Positions 7,306-7,443 of a stretch of 7,443 nt of DNA are shown piece by piece. The DNA is from Candidatus Latescibacter anaerobius SCGC AAA252-E07. Its GTDB lineage: Bacteria > Latescibacterota > Latescibacteria > Latescibacterales > Latescibacteraceae. The translations under genes were made by a program, and so were the position numbers. Within the stretch, counting starts at the first letter, position 1; each line of letters opens with the position of its first letter. The notes beneath the pieces were generated by a model. It searched no databases, was not told the origin of the DNA, and saw only the letters and a list, made by a program, of their open reading frames with translations. Location: assembly GCA_000403035.1 (NCBI GenBank), contig AQSL01000123.1:16571-24013 (forward strand). Direction: 5' to 3'.

Positions 7306-7420
7306 GCCCCCTTCTTGTCCTTCGGACATCCTTCCCCCAAAGGGTGCAGGAATATAATTTCTTATTTCACAAGTATTTGCCCCTCCGGGGGAAAGTCGGG
7401 CATAAGCCCGGAAAGGGGGC
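7306..7420. repeat. 115-bp imperfect palindromic intergenic element
   Basis: The outer ends GCCCCCTT (7306-7313) and AAGGGGGC (7413-7420) are exact reverse complements. Each arm repeats the same layout toward the centre. Left: a 5-bp hairpin TGTCC/GGACA (7316-7328), then CTTCCCCC (7331-7338), then GGGTGCA (7342-7348). Right, read on the opposite strand: a 5-bp hairpin CGGGC/GCCCG (7397-7410), then CTTTCCCCC, then GGGGCA. About 29 AT-rich nt lie in the centre. The element is flanked by AAAA on the left and AAAAAAA on the right. It has no coding potential and resembles a MITE-like or REP/BIME-like dispersed repeat. On the minus strand it would be followed by TTTT, so it might also end transcripts arriving from downstream. 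Of the 285 nt after the last gene, 7240-7305 shows nothing clear. Confidence 0.6.
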
Positions 7421-7443
7421 GAAAAAAACAAACATGCTAATGA

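Noticed and set aside
7159..7443. CRISPR array or tRNA in the repeat-rich tail.
   Set aside because: The repeats are inverted, not direct and regularly spaced, and no cloverleaf or tRNA-like arms could be found.

Overview
The window looks like a chromosomal segment of an uncultured, Gram-negative-type bacterium, most plausibly from the FCB group (Bacteroidota, Latescibacterota, KSB1 or Calditrichota-like lineages). This is inferred from moderate GC content, two exported proteins with ordinary Sec signal peptides, and a DUF4175-like coiled-coil protein next to an exported protein of the family often auto-annotated 'asparagine synthetase B' in Bacteroidota-type genomes. A genus cannot be named from the sequence alone.

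Five genes occupy 2-7158, all on the + strand. In order they are: (1) the C-terminal 698 codons of a DUF4175-like protein whose start lies before the window; (2) an exported TPR-repeat protein; (3) an exported protein of the so-called 'asparagine synthetase B' family, which has no recognisable asparagine synthetase features and looks more like a glutamine-amidotransferase-fold protein; (4) a MoxR-type AAA+ ATPase; (5) a DUF58 protein with a von Willebrand A (vWA) MIDAS site. Genes 1-2, 2-3 and 4-5 overlap by exactly 4 nt, a sign of translational coupling. The only break is the 113-nt gap before moxR, which holds a 9-bp perfect inverted repeat.

MoxR plus DUF58/vWA is a widespread ATPase-adaptor pair, thought to act as a chaperone or remodelling system for envelope or metal-dependent proteins. 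Related loci in other bacteria also encode BatA/DUF4159, amidotransferase-like and DUF4175 proteins. Here the envelope partners come before MoxR-DUF58, so the cluster order is permuted relative to the usual MoxR-first layout. The working picture is a cytoplasmic MoxR-DUF58 motor coupled to a membrane-anchored coiled-coil protein (gene 1) and two exported partners (genes 2 and 3). The substrate is unknown.

The last 285 nt (7159-7443) contain no convincing gene. They are dense in inverted repeats: a bulged GC-rich hairpin directly after the DUF58 stop, a second 9-bp inverted repeat abutting it, and a 115-bp imperfect palindrome (7306-7420) whose two arms each carry a small hairpin, like a non-autonomous intergenic repeat element.
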